From: Deltaproteobacteria bacterium
Lineage (GTDB): Bacteria > Myxococcota > JADLHZ01
Direction of reading: 5' to 3'
Assembly: GCA_020848545.1 (NCBI GenBank)
Contig: JADLHZ010000085.1
Coordinates: 159,293-223,292, forward strand
Length of the DNA: 64,000 nucleotides
This document shows, in pieces, positions 1-7,937 of this stretch. The notes beneath the pieces were generated by a model. That model was not told the DNA's origin. It saw only the letters and a program-made list of their open reading frames with translations, and did not search any database. A program made the position numbers and the translations under genes. Each line of letters opens with the position of its first letter. Within the stretch, counting starts at the first letter, position 1.

Positions 1-471
1 CCACTCGGCGCCGCTCGAAATGCGCGCGATCGACTCCGTGACCTCGGCGGCCGAAGCGTTCACGCCCTCGGCGCCGTTTCTGAGCTCGTTCGCGCTCTCG
101 GCGACCGACTGCGAGGTGCGCTGCATGTGGATGACGAGCTCTCTGAAGTTGTCGAGCATCAGATTGATCGCGGCGCGCAGGTCATCGACCTCGTCAGGCA
201 CGCGCGACGGCTGCTTGAAGACCAGGTTCGTCGAGAGATCGCCGCTCGAGATGCCGCGGCCGAACTGCGTCAGCTCGCCCAAGTGCCGGGTGATCCGCCG
301 CGCGAAGTAGATGCTGCCCCCCGAGAGCAAGACGAAGCCGGTCGCGACCAGCGCCACGCGCTCATTCGTATCGTCGAAGAGCGCCTCGGCCAGAAGCGCG
401 AGGCCGACGATCGCCAAACCGAAGGCGATGAAGGCGATCACGAGCTTCTTGACGAGGACACGGGCGACCAT
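1..471 (-). CDS. Methyl-accepting chemotaxis-like protein, N-terminal part (cut by window edge)
   Basis: The reading frame from the ATG at 471 runs open to the window edge (157 codons), so the C-terminal part lies outside. The visible part has two hydrophobic segments at about residues 8-28 and 36-56. A HAMP-like linker (RRITRHLGELTQFGRGISSG) follows, and then the start of a heptad-patterned helix rich in Ala, Ser and Glu (SVAESANELRNGAEGVNASA), typical of methyl-accepting receptors. The loop between the two membrane segments is very short, so there is no periplasmic sensing domain; any signal would be sensed in the membrane or cytosol. The signalling hairpin tip is not in the window, so receptor function is inferred from the family look only. 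Confidence 0.7.
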   Translation of the reverse strand, partial: MVARVLVKKLVIAFIAFGLAIVGLALLAEALFDDTNERVALVATGFVLLSGGSIYFARRITRHLGELTQFGRGISSGDLSTNLVFKQPSRVPDEVDDLRAAINLMLDNFRELVIHMQRTSQSVAESANELRNGAEGVNASAAEVTESIARISSGAEW

Positions 472-514
472 GCGCCTGAATCATCGCGCCCATCTGGGCC
501 ATCCGCAATTTTTG

Positions 515-1417
515 CTATCCGGGCGTGACAAAGTGATCGAAGCCGGCCGCGAGCGGCGTGCCGGCGCCGCGCACGATCTCGCCGATCGCGGTGAAGCCGG
601 CCGGAACCGGCGCGCCGGCACGCAGAACGCAAAGCAGCTCGAAGTCCTCGCCGCCCGAGGTCGCGAGTGACACCGGGTCAACGCCGAGCATCTCAGCGGC
701 ACGTCGGGTGTCGGCGGCGATCGGCAGCGCAGAAAGATCGAGCGCAGCGCCGAGGCCCTCCGGCAACAGGCGGGGCAAGTCTGCCGCGAGGCCGTCCGAG
801 AGATCGATCGCGCCGAGACACGCCTCGTTCGCCGCGAGCGCGCGCCCGTGAGCCACCCGCGGCGACGGCCGGCGCTGCTTTCCACGCAAGCGCGCCCATT
901 CATCGCCCACGACGCCGCGCTCCAAGATCGCCAAGCCGGCGGCCGCCGCGCCGAGCTCTCCACTGACGCACAGGCGATCGCCCACGCTGCCGACACGCCG
1001 GCGCAGCACGCGATCGGCCTTGCCGAACACCGAGAGCGCGATGACGATCGGCCCGTCCGTGCGCGACAAGTCGCCGCCGAGCAACGCACAGCCTTCGACG
1101 GCCGCGAGCGCGCGCAACGCGGTCGCGAGCTCTTCGATCCACCTCGCCTCGACGCGCGCCTCAGGCAACGCCAGCGCCAGCGTGAACCCGACAGGAACCG
1201 CGCCGGCCGCGGCGAGATCCGAGAGGTTCACGGCGAGCGCCTTGTGCGCCACGTCGCCAGCCGAGAACGTGCGCAAGCGAAAGTCGACGTCTTCGACCAG
1301 CATGTCGGTGCTCGTCACGATGTCGCCGTCGATCACGCACACGTCGTCGTCGAAGCCGAGCGCGCGTGGATCCGCGTGACCGCGCGTCAACAGGCGCACG
1401 ATGTCGGCTTCGTTCAC
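515..1417 (-). CDS. thiL: Thiamine-monophosphate kinase
   Basis: ThiL phosphorylates thiamine monophosphate to thiamine pyrophosphate, the last step of thiamine cofactor synthesis, in the cytosol. The 300-residue product has the family's length and landmarks: an N-terminal acidic metal/ATP region (FDDDVCVIDG), the segment TSTDMLVEDVDF, the glycine loop LLGGDLSRTDG and the C-terminal TSGGEDFELL. Family members usually have His where this one reads VDF. The start is placed at the GTG at 1417 because it overlaps the TGA of the upstream histidine kinase (GTGA). Extending to the ATG at 1489 would add 24 residues unlike the family. It is the last gene of a GTPase-kinase-thiL overlapping set. Confidence 0.9.
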   Translation of the reverse strand: MNEADIVRLLTRGHADPRALGFDDDVCVIDGDIVTSTDMLVEDVDFRLRTFSAGDVAHKALAVNLSDLAAAGAVPVGFTLALALPEARVEARWIEELATALRALAAVEGCALLGGDLSRTDGPIVIALSVFGKADRVLRRRVGSVGDRLCVSGELGAAAAGLAILERGVVGDEWARLRGKQRRPSPRVAHGRALAANEACLGAIDLSDGLAADLPRLLPEGLGAALDLSALPIAADTRRAAEMLGVDPVSLATSGGEDFELLCVLRAGAPVPAGFTAIGEIVRGAGTPLAAGFDHFVTPG

Positions 1418-2850
1418 TTGGTGATCGCGCACGAGAACGGAACGGCGATGGAGAAGACGCTGCCCTTCTGCAGCTCGCTCGTCGCCCACACCGCCCCGCC
1501 GTGCGCTTCCACGAAGTTGCGCACGATCGCCAGGCCGAGGCCGGTGCCGCCGTATTCACGCGTCGACGAGCTGTCGACTTGGAAGAACGGCTCGAACACC
1601 TTTTGCAGCTTGTCGTCTGGGATACCGATGCCGGTGTCGCGCACGCTGATGAGCAGCCACTTGTTGTTCTCGGGCACGAAGGGATCGAAGCCCTTGCCCG
1701 ACTCCTTCGGCAAGGAGCCGTCGAAGTGCTGCACCTTCAGCTCGACGGTGCCGCCTTCTGGCGTGAACTTCACGGCGTTGCCGAGCAAGTTCGTGATGCT
1801 CCGGTGCAACTTCTCCTCGTCGAGCAAGAAGAGCTGCCCGCCCTCCGGAAAGTGACTGACGAGGTTCAGGTTCTTCTTGCGCGCCTGCGGCAGCACGTCC
1901 GTCAGCGAGGCCTTGGCGACGAGCGAGATGTCGACCGGATTTCGCGCGAGCTTGAAGGTGCCGCTCTCGATCTTCGAGAGATCCAAGATCGAGGTGATCA
2001 GCTGGAGCAGGCTCTCGCCCTTCTCCATGATCGTGGCGACATAGTCCTTCTGCTCGTTTTGCAGCGGCCCGGCGAGCCCTTCGAGCAGCATCTCGGAGTA
2101 GCCGATGACGCTGGTCAACGGCGTGCGCAGCTCGTGGCTGACCGTGGCGATGAAGTTCGACTTCAGCCGATCCATCTCGCGCAGCTTGTCGTTGGCCTGC
2201 GAGAGCGTGCGGTTGCGCTCTTCCAAGTCGGAGTAAGCGGCGGTGATCGACTCGATGTGCATCTGCGACGCGACGAGCGCCTTGTAGCCGCTGAAGATCA
2301 CGGTATCGACGACCTTCTGGCAGTGCAAAACGACGGCGTCGATCGCGCGCTCGGCGATCGGCCGGATCTGCACGAGCAGATCGTTCGCTTGCTGCTGCTT
2401 CATGTCCGGCGCGAGCCCCTGGAGCTCGCCCGGCGCGCGCAGCAGCGTCTCGGGGCGGAATGGCCCGTAGACGATGCGCCCGAGGAAGTCACCTTCGAGG
2501 TAGATCGGCCCGACGCGGTAGCGCAGCCCCGAGAAGCACTGCTTGGCCTCCGGGCTCGGCGAGTCGAGCTCGCACGACTTCACTTCGCCGACGAGCTTCG
2601 TGCAGCGCACCTTGGTCTCGTAGTGCGCGAACATCAGGCCGCAGTACTCGGTGGTCTGCGCGCGGAAGTCGACGAGCTTCTGGCCGCCCTGATCGAAGAC
2701 CTTCACGCCGATCCCGTAGAGCTCGCTGAAGCTCTTCAAAAGATCGCGAAACGACGCCTGATCGATGAGGTCGGCGAGCTTGGGCTTTCGGCTCAACACG
2801 GACCCGCCGGGTTGCAACGTGAACATGTTGTCGCCGGTCGAGGTGGTCAT
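1414..2850 (-). CDS. PocR-domain sensor histidine kinase
   Basis: Cytosolic two-component sensor kinase of 478 residues with no membrane segment. Residues about 25-190 look like a PocR ligand-binding domain (conserved Cys and aromatic pattern, e.g. EYCGLMFAHYE and KQCFSGLRYRVGPI). A coiled coil at about 200-230 leads into HisKA with the phospho-acceptor His239 (SHELRTPLTSVIGYSEML). The HATPase_c domain shows the N box NLLGNAVKFT, G1 DTGIGIP, F box FEPFFQ and G2 GGTGLGLAI, so the catalytic set is complete. It overlaps the upstream MglA-like GTPase by ATGA and thiL by GTGA, so all three are probably co-translated. No response regulator is nearby. The ligand is unknown; a link to GTPase-controlled polarity or motility is inferred from the neighbour only. 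Confidence 0.9.
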   Translation of the reverse strand: MTTSTGDNMFTLQPGGSVLSRKPKLADLIDQASFRDLLKSFSELYGIGVKVFDQGGQKLVDFRAQTTEYCGLMFAHYETKVRCTKLVGEVKSCELDSPSPEAKQCFSGLRYRVGPIYLEGDFLGRIVYGPFRPETLLRAPGELQGLAPDMKQQQANDLLVQIRPIAERAIDAVVLHCQKVVDTVIFSGYKALVASQMHIESITAAYSDLEERNRTLSQANDKLREMDRLKSNFIATVSHELRTPLTSVIGYSEMLLEGLAGPLQNEQKDYVATIMEKGESLLQLITSILDLSKIESGTFKLARNPVDISLVAKASLTDVLPQARKKNLNLVSHFPEGGQLFLLDEEKLHRSITNLLGNAVKFTPEGGTVELKVQHFDGSLPKESGKGFDPFVPENNKWLLISVRDTGIGIPDDKLQKVFEPFFQVDSSSTREYGGTGLGLAIVRNFVEAHGGAVWATSELQKGSVFSIAVPFSCAITK

Positions 2851-3524
2851 GGATTCGCCAACAATCCTTCCCGCGGTTTGGAGGCCCCCTCGAACACGCG
2901 ACGCAGAAAATCTTCGCGTGTGATCTTCACCATCTGTTCGATGTGATGCTTCTTGTCCAAGTACTCCCAGACCTGCGACAGCAAGCCTTCGACGGTCTCG
3001 AGCACACCTTCGCCGCGGATGGCGACGGCGCCGTAGACGAGCTCCTTGCCCTTCTTCCTCACCTCTTCGATCTCTTCGTCCGAGCGCACGTTCGGCATGT
3101 CGCGCTTGTTGAACTGGATGACGATCGGGATGTTCTCGTCGAGCTTGTTCGCGCGCAGGTTCTCTTTCAGGCTCAGCCAGAACTCGTTGTTCGCCTTGGC
3201 CTCTTCGCGCTGCGAGTCGGCGATGAAGGCGATGCCGTCGGCGCCTTCGAGCACGAGCCGCCGGGTCGACGCGTGCATGATCTGGCCGGGAACCGTGTAC
3301 AGCTTGATCTTGATCTTGAAGCCGTTCGACGTCTTGAAGAACACCGGCAAGACGTCGAAGAAGAGCGTGCGATCGTCGGCGGTGTCGAGGGTCATCAAGC
3401 GGCCGCAGCTCTGGCCGTTCAGCAAATGATGCAGCGCCTGCAAGTTGGTCGTCTTGCCCGACAACGGCGGGCCGTAGAAGACGACTTTGAGCGCGATCTC
3501 GCGCTGGCTCACATTCAGCTGCAT
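2847..3524 (-). CDS. MglA-like small Ras-type GTPase
   Basis: A 225-residue cytosolic Ras-like GTPase of the bacterial MglA family. The P-loop is GPPLSGKTT (Lys24), switch I carries DDRTLFFDVLPV, and the G3 box is TVPGQ, where Thr replaces the usual Asp; that change is a hallmark of MglA proteins. The guanine-specificity motif is NKRD. In Myxococcus, MglA sets leading-pole identity and drives motility; paralogues with other partners are common in Myxococcota. Here no MglB/roadblock GAP gene is adjacent; instead the stop overlaps the start of a PocR histidine kinase (ATGA). The C-terminal extension of about 30 residues after the G-domain (KITREDFLRRVFEG) is unassigned. Identity as the main cellular MglA is not claimed. 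Confidence 0.88.
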   Translation of the reverse strand: MQLNVSQREIALKVVFYGPPLSGKTTNLQALHHLLNGQSCGRLMTLDTADDRTLFFDVLPVFFKTSNGFKIKIKLYTVPGQIMHASTRRLVLEGADGIAFIADSQREEAKANNEFWLSLKENLRANKLDENIPIVIQFNKRDMPNVRSDEEIEEVRKKGKELVYGAVAIRGEGVLETVEGLLSQVWEYLDKKHHIEQMVKITREDFLRRVFEGASKPREGLLANP

Positions 3525-3577
3525 AGGCCTCTACGGTTTAGCATTCGTGCACAGTCGCGCCAAACTTAGCTGAGTAC

Positions 3578-3754
3578 GTGAGTTCGGGCGAGACCTACAT
3601 GTGGGCGTCGACGATGGCTGCGGGAGTTCGCACGTGCACAGGCGGAATGTTGCAGCATCACTTTCAGAAGTTGAACAAGGCGACGTTCGCCATGGACAAG
3701 ATGGCGAGCGAGAACCTGCAGCGGTTGATCGATGAGGATCAGAAGAAGCGCTAG
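3578..3754 (+). CDS. Small basic/amphipathic hypothetical protein (58 aa)
   Basis: An open frame with GTG at 3578 (or ATG at 3599) ending with TAG at 3752-3754. The product is polar and helix-like (HHFQKLNKATFAMDKMASEN then LQRLIDEDQKKR). It starts just after the divergent GTPase promoter region and ends about 55 bases before the next lipoprotein gene. I do not recognise it. The C-terminal charged ending looks protein-like, but it could be a remnant or chance frame. Confidence 0.35.
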   Translation: MSSGETYMWASTMAAGVRTCTGGMLQHHFQKLNKATFAMDKMASENLQRLIDEDQKKR

Positions 3755-3810
3755 GGCTTCTTCCCGATCCGTCGTGGGCACTGCCACCGCGAAGATGCTA
3801 GGATCACGTG

Positions 3811-5208
3811 ATGCGCGCCATCGTATCGACCGTGCTCGCGTGTCTTGCTGGGTGCGCGCGCACCGTCCCATACGAGCCGAGACCGGTCGCGAAGAACCTT
3901 TCGCGACCGGCGCCAAAAGAGGGCAACACCCTCGGCACCGCGCATCCGGTGTATTCGGCAACGGTCGCTCCGGATGGTGCCTGGGCGGTCGTCTGCCAAG
4001 CGCGGCGCGACACGGATAGAGACGGAACAATTGCTGCCATCTATTCGGGCTGCGGCAACGCAAAGGTCACCGGGGACGAGCGCCACCTTTGGCTCGTCGT
4101 CGAAGAGGGGGACGGCGAAATCATCGATCTCTTCTTCGGCAGTGATCCCAGCGGCAGGTGGATTGCCTACACAGCTGCCGATACGCTTTTTCTCCGCGAT
4201 ACCGTCGGTGGCGAACGTGTCGCGCTGCTGCGAAAAGTCGCGAGCGTTGGGCGCGCTCATCGCGATGGGCTCGCCGCATTTAGCGATGACGGTCGCTGGC
4301 TCCTGCATCCCGATCGCGAAGGCGATCGCATCGTGTTGAAGCTGAGGGACCTCGAGCTTCGACACGAAACGCTGGTTCCGACGCCCGAAGGATCATGGTG
4401 GCTGCCGAGATTTGTGCCGACGAGTGACGCCATCGCATTTCACATGCTTCCACCCGGGATGGAGCGACCCTTCGAGCCCATCGCGATGGATGAGGACGTC
4501 TGCACCGAGCCGATGACAATCGAGAGAGCAACGCATGGCTGGTGGCCGGACACGATCGTCCAACCTCTCGATTTCAGTCGTCCCGCCATCCACGTGTCGG
4601 CGGGATGGCCAACCCTTCGTGGCGGCCTCGCGGTGTCTGACGGCAAGGGCGCGAGCTTTCTGGGTTACGACGGCACGCGCGAAGTGCTCACCGATCAGTG
4701 CGTCTCCACCATTTTGCACGTGGATGTCTTTACGGGCGCCATGGTGGCTCATGCATGCGACGGCGGGCATGTATGGCTTCGCCGCGGCTATCCCGCGAAG
4801 CCGCTTCCTCGCAGCTTGAGACTGTCGAAGCCGATGGGTCATCGCCGGCTTCTTCCGGAATCGCGCGACAAGGTGCTCTATGCTTGGGACATCAGCACCG
4901 GCGAATCGATCGCGGTGGCCAAGCTCGTGCGAGGTCTCGGCAAAGAGCCATGGGAGGAACAAGGGACGAGCGATGATGGTTTCAGCGTCTGGGGCCTCGA
5001 AACCCGGGTTAACGTTGAGCGCGGGCGCGACGGAGCATGGAGGGCGCGTGCGGTGAGCGAAACGATCGAGTCGCGTCAGGAATACCGCAACCGTGCGGAC
5101 CCTGCGTCGTACCTCGTGCGCGCGCAGCGTGGCGCGTTCGAGCTTCGGATGGCCGGCCGCGATCTCGGGCCGTTGCGCTGGCAGCTGCGCGTGACACCGC
5201 GGGAATGA
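3811..5208 (+). CDS. Hypothetical lipoprotein, beta-propeller-like
   Basis: A 465-residue product with a lipoprotein signal (MRAIVSTVLACLAGC; lipidated Cys about residue 15), so it should be exported and membrane-anchored. The rest consists of short beta-rich segments with repeated pieces such as TVAPDGAWAVVCQ, DPSGRWIAYTA and FSDDGRWLLHP. These resemble blades of WD40-like or TolB-type propellers, in which each blade reads out a 'value displayed at this step'. Ten or so Cys are scattered without pattern. Start: ATG at 3811, immediately after an in-frame GTG at 3808, fits the signal peptide. It is followed after 16 bases by a small membrane protein gene, so the two may be co-transcribed. No specific function can be assigned. 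Confidence 0.75.
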   Translation: MRAIVSTVLACLAGCARTVPYEPRPVAKNLSRPAPKEGNTLGTAHPVYSATVAPDGAWAVVCQARRDTDRDGTIAAIYSGCGNAKVTGDERHLWLVVEEGDGEIIDLFFGSDPSGRWIAYTAADTLFLRDTVGGERVALLRKVASVGRAHRDGLAAFSDDGRWLLHPDREGDRIVLKLRDLELRHETLVPTPEGSWWLPRFVPTSDAIAFHMLPPGMERPFEPIAMDEDVCTEPMTIERATHGWWPDTIVQPLDFSRPAIHVSAGWPTLRGGLAVSDGKGASFLGYDGTREVLTDQCVSTILHVDVFTGAMVAHACDGGHVWLRRGYPAKPLPRSLRLSKPMGHRRLLPESRDKVLYAWDISTGESIAVAKLVRGLGKEPWEEQGTSDDGFSVWGLETRVNVERGRDGAWRARAVSETIESRQEYRNRADPASYLVRAQRGAFELRMAGRDLGPLRWQLRVTPRE

Positions 5209-5224
5209 AGGCTGACGAGGGACG

Positions 5225-5671
5225 ATGCTCGTCGTGTTGGCCATCTACTTGGGCGCGCCCGCGGTTCTCGCCACCGTAGCGGTGTCGTGGTGGGTCTGGC
5301 GCGAAGGGCTGAAAAAGATGGCAGTGGGGCTAGTGCTCGTCGCCGTCTCGATCGAGACCCTCATGCTTTGGGGCGGCTACAATCAGATGCATTACTGGGA
5401 CGGTTACGATCTGAATCCAAGGGTGCGCGCCGCGGACGTGGCGGGCACTTGGACACGCGCAGGCAAGATCATTGAGCTTCGCGATGACGGTACGTTTTCG
5501 TCGAACGACGGAACGCGGGGTCAGTGGGCGATGGGAAATGGCGCGTACCTCAGGGCGGGCGCGCAACGCTGGAAGGTGCTCAGCCGAGATGGACAGTTGC
5601 TTCTGCTAGCGGTGGACGAGCTGTCAGATCCCGATGAGTGGAACAGGGCAAAGGTGTTTTCGCGCCGTTGA
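5225..5671 (+). CDS. Hypothetical two-helix membrane protein
   Basis: A 148-residue protein with hydrophobic segments at about 1-22 and 30-50, followed by a soluble domain of roughly 90 residues. That domain (VAGTWTRAGKIIELRDDGTF ... GQWAMGNGAYL) has the look of a lipocalin-like fold that begins with a G-x-W motif. It starts 16 bases after the lipoprotein gene and probably shares its transcript. I do not recognise a family with confidence. Confidence 0.65.
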   Translation: MLVVLAIYLGAPAVLATVAVSWWVWREGLKKMAVGLVLVAVSIETLMLWGGYNQMHYWDGYDLNPRVRAADVAGTWTRAGKIIELRDDGTFSSNDGTRGQWAMGNGAYLRAGAQRWKVLSRDGQLLLLAVDELSDPDEWNRAKVFSRR

Positions 5672-5822
5672 TTTGAGCGCGCGCCGCCTTCGCTAGAACG
5701 AACCCTCCCCTGTTGTGTTGCAACTAGTGAAGGAGCTGGCCGTCACCCTGGCAAGGCCGAGGCCATGATCGAGGTCGAGATCCAGCGGGTTTTTCGGTGA
5801 GAGCCGCCGTAGAGCCCGGGGT

Positions 5823-5838
5823 TGGCATGTGACGTGCT
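5823..5838 (+). promoter_or_regulatory. Weak sigma54-like promoter candidate
   Basis: TGGCATGTGACGTGCT matches the sigma54 consensus TGGCACG-N4-TTGCW at all but two positions, and the GG and GC cores have the required 12-base offset. It lies about 120 bases before the TIGR04255 cassette and 30 bases before a palindrome. In GC-rich DNA such near-matches arise by chance, so this is only a candidate. Confidence 0.25.
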
Positions 5839-5869
5839 GCGAGAGAATTATACTTGACGCGTTGCATTG

Positions 5870-5885
5870 CCAGGTTATTACCTGG
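5870..5885 (+). promoter_or_regulatory. Perfect palindrome (operator candidate) before the TIGR04255 cassette
   Basis: CCAGGT-TATT-ACCTGG is a perfect 6-base inverted repeat with a 4-base centre. It sits in an AT-richer stretch just downstream of TTGACG (5854-5859), which with TTATTA at 5875-5880 could make a -35/-10 pair with a short 15-base spacer. A repressor binding here would block the promoter of the cassette starting at 5957. The rest of 5672-5956 holds no gene I can support. Confidence 0.4.
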
Positions 5886-5956
5886 ACAGTGACGCGCCGA
5901 CCCCGGACGACTGGAATCCTAGTTGGTGTTGACCGGTGTAGATCCGTGAGTGCGCG

Positions 5957-6781
5957 ATGAAGCTACCTGAGTTCGAAAATCACCCGCTGAACGAAGTAGC
6001 AATGGCCGTGCAGTTTGCGCCGCTTCAGCACCTCCATACCCCTCGTCTCGGTGCGCTCTGGCAGCTTTTTCGCTCTCGGTTCCCGAGTGTAGAAGAGCAT
6101 CCTCCGCTGGAGCCGCAATTTGAGGTATTCCCGTCGCCGCCAACCAGCGGCGTGAATGTGAGACTGGAGACACATCCACCACGACCGCGTGTTTGGTTTC
6201 TTACCACGGACGGAGCGCAACTCGTTCAGATACAGAACGATCGTTTCATTAGGAACTGGCGCCGCAGTGAGGGAATGACGGCGGCGTCCTATCCTCGCTA
6301 CAGCAAGCTCCGTGAGGAGTTTGAAAAGGACGCTGGATTGTTTGCAGATTTCTTAGCACGCGACGGTGGCGGCGAGCCGAAGATCAATCAGTGCGAGCTC
6401 ACCTACATCAACCAGGTAGCGCCATGCGCTGTGTGGAAGACTCACGCCGAATTTTCCCGGGTATTCCCGTGGGTGACGAACAAGCAAATCGCCACGCTGC
6501 CGATGGAGTCGGAGGACGGACAATTTTTACTTCGCTTCATCCTACGCGACGCGGCCAACGCCCCCGTTGGTCGGCTTGCTGTCGTAGTGCAGCCCGCATT
6601 CGCGCGAGACACCGGCGAACCTCGGTTCATCTTTCGGCTCACCGTGAGAGGGGCACCGTCCGGAGTCAGCATCGACAGTGCGTTGAAGTTCTTCGACGCA
6701 GGTCATGCGATGATCGTCAAAGCGTTCGACGCACTCACGTCAGCAGAGATGCATGCTGCTTGGAGGAAGAAAAATGCTTGA
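5957..6781 (+). CDS. TIGR04255 family protein
   Basis: A 274-residue protein that matches what I know of the sporadically distributed TIGR04255 family. The N-terminus reads HPLNEVAMAVQFAPLQHL, the middle has RVWFLTTDGAQLVQIQNDRF followed by IRNW, and the core motif is NQCELTYINQV. No enzyme motif or membrane segment is visible; the biochemical role of the family is unknown. It is the first gene of a compact three-gene set and overlaps the second by 8 bases. Patchy distribution and association with small partner genes suggest an accessory or defence-type module, but that is inference. Confidence 0.85.
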   Translation: MKLPEFENHPLNEVAMAVQFAPLQHLHTPRLGALWQLFRSRFPSVEEHPPLEPQFEVFPSPPTSGVNVRLETHPPRPRVWFLTTDGAQLVQIQNDRFIRNWRRSEGMTAASYPRYSKLREEFEKDAGLFADFLARDGGGEPKINQCELTYINQVAPCAVWKTHAEFSRVFPWVTNKQIATLPMESEDGQFLLRFILRDAANAPVGRLAVVVQPAFARDTGEPRFIFRLTVRGAPSGVSIDSALKFFDAGHAMIVKAFDALTSAEMHAAWRKKNA

Positions 6782-7283
6782 TCAAATGAGCGCAACTGCC
6801 CCGCGAATGCTCCTTACGGAATGCAACTATCCGAGTAGCGAGGGTGTGACTGCTTTTTCGGAGGCGTCGAGATCCACCACAGTTACTTTGCGCGACAACA
6901 CGGGAGGCAGTATCGACGTCCACGTCACAGGGGAGGCCCCTCAGTGGTTTGTCGCGATGCTCGAAGACATCCAGAAGGCGCTAGTCTTGCGCGCCAATTG
7001 GGACGGTTACGGCGCGATTGCTGTCACAAAGGAAGCCGCGCGTTCGATCATCATGCTCGCTGCAAATCTCATGCGTCCAAATACGCCTCGTCCGAGCGTC
7101 GTCCCGACGAACCGAGGAGGACTTCAGCTTGAGTGGCATCAGGGAGGCGTGGATCTCGAAATCCGCTCCTCAATGCCAGGAGTTTACGAAGCATTCTACT
7201 GCGATGCCGATGGGGAATGGGAACGCACGCTGTTTTTCAACTTCACTGAGCTTACGCCGAAGTTGGCCAAGCTCGTACACTGA
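6774..7283 (+). CDS. NWDGYG-motif hypothetical protein (cassette gene 2)
   Basis: A 169-residue cytosolic protein. The start is the ATG at 6774 because GGAGGAAGAAAA precedes it as a strong ribosome site and it overlaps the upstream stop by 8 bases. The first 45 residues are variable. The rest carries LVLRANWDGYGAIAVTKEAA and VVPTNRGGLQLEWHQGGVDL followed by EI. I have seen these motifs in small uncharacterised proteins encoded beside TIGR04255 genes and some toxin-like genes. The function is unknown; no catalytic residues can be named. Tight coupling to the TIGR04255 gene suggests that the two products act together. Confidence 0.75.
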   Translation: MLDQMSATAPRMLLTECNYPSSEGVTAFSEASRSTTVTLRDNTGGSIDVHVTGEAPQWFVAMLEDIQKALVLRANWDGYGAIAVTKEAARSIIMLAANLMRPNTPRPSVVPTNRGGLQLEWHQGGVDLEIRSSMPGVYEAFYCDADGEWERTLFFNFTELTPKLAKLVH

Positions 7284-7292
7284 GCGTGCAGG

Positions 7293-7709
7293 GTGACGGG
7301 TGCGGGCGATCCGAGCACGCTCGAACTCCGAGACGACTCGACGATCCTGGACTCGGACATCATTTGGCGCCGCGTCGCTCCACATCAAATTGTCCAGCTG
7401 GATCAAAATCTCGGGCGTTCCCGTGCGAGCACGGGTGCGTTCGATGATAGCAGCGACGGCACGCCGATGTCCGCCTGCTTGGCGAGGATCGTTCTTCAAC
7501 GCGGCGAGTCCGCAGAGGTCGCGTTGCAACCGTTTCCAGGATTTTGCATGGTCTGGTTCACAGCAGGTTTTGTGCGTTCGCTAGGCCTGGGGGTGATGAT
7601 GTCACCCCCGCCGGATGAGCACGTCTTCGTCTTCGGAAAGAAGACGAAGAGCGTTACGAACAAGCTCGCGAAACAAAGCGATTGGATTGTCGCCCCGCCA
7701 AAAAGTTAG
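7293..7709 (+). CDS. WRRV-motif hypothetical protein (cassette gene 3)
   Basis: A 138-residue protein starting at GTG 7293, nine bases after the second cassette gene. It begins with DSDIIWRRVAPHQIV, continues with GRSRASTGAF and TPMSACLARIV, and ends with a hydrophobic-then-charged tail (DEHVFVFGKKTKSVTNKLAK). The pattern 'W/LRRV-P ... R-S-aaF ... mSv' recurs in short orphan proteins paired with TIGR04255 genes and is faintly like the RES-domain N-terminus. The evidence does not allow calling it a RES toxin. Probable third member of the cassette. Confidence 0.65.
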   Translation: MTGAGDPSTLELRDDSTILDSDIIWRRVAPHQIVQLDQNLGRSRASTGAFDDSSDGTPMSACLARIVLQRGESAEVALQPFPGFCMVWFTAGFVRSLGLGVMMSPPPDEHVFVFGKKTKSVTNKLAKQSDWIVAPPKS

Positions 7710-7937
7710 TGTCCGATAACTGCGAATTCTCTGCGGCTCTCGACATGACTCGCCTCCTCGCCGTGTGCGAAAAACGGGGGTGCAAAACTCGGCTGCCAAT
7801 CGCCCGCCCTATGCTGCGGCGATGAGGTCGCGGCAACCGACCGTTTTTCGCAGATTGCGTTCAGGCCGGCGCGTCTATACTGATCTCAAGATGAATGCGG
7901 GGGTGCGGTCTGGCGGGCGGATACGCACGCGCTGCTC

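Noticed and set aside
1366..2946. 526-residue plus-strand open frame
   Set aside because: It is the antisense shadow of the histidine kinase and thiL genes, with Arg/Leu/Asp-rich composition and no motifs.
3775..3790. Sigma54-like promoter before the lipoprotein gene at 3811
   Set aside because: GG/GC spacing fits (TGGGCACTGCCACCGC), but the -12 part and several -24 bases differ; such matches are expected by chance in this GC-rich DNA.
5730..5805. Small frame MIEVEIQRVFR and preceding protein-like codons as a gene
   Set aside because: Frames are too short and broken by stops; at most a remnant, and no homologue can be named.
7293..7709. Calling the third cassette gene a RES-domain toxin
   Set aside because: The WRRV start is reminiscent, but the Arg/Glu/Ser arrangement that defines RES proteins cannot be identified.
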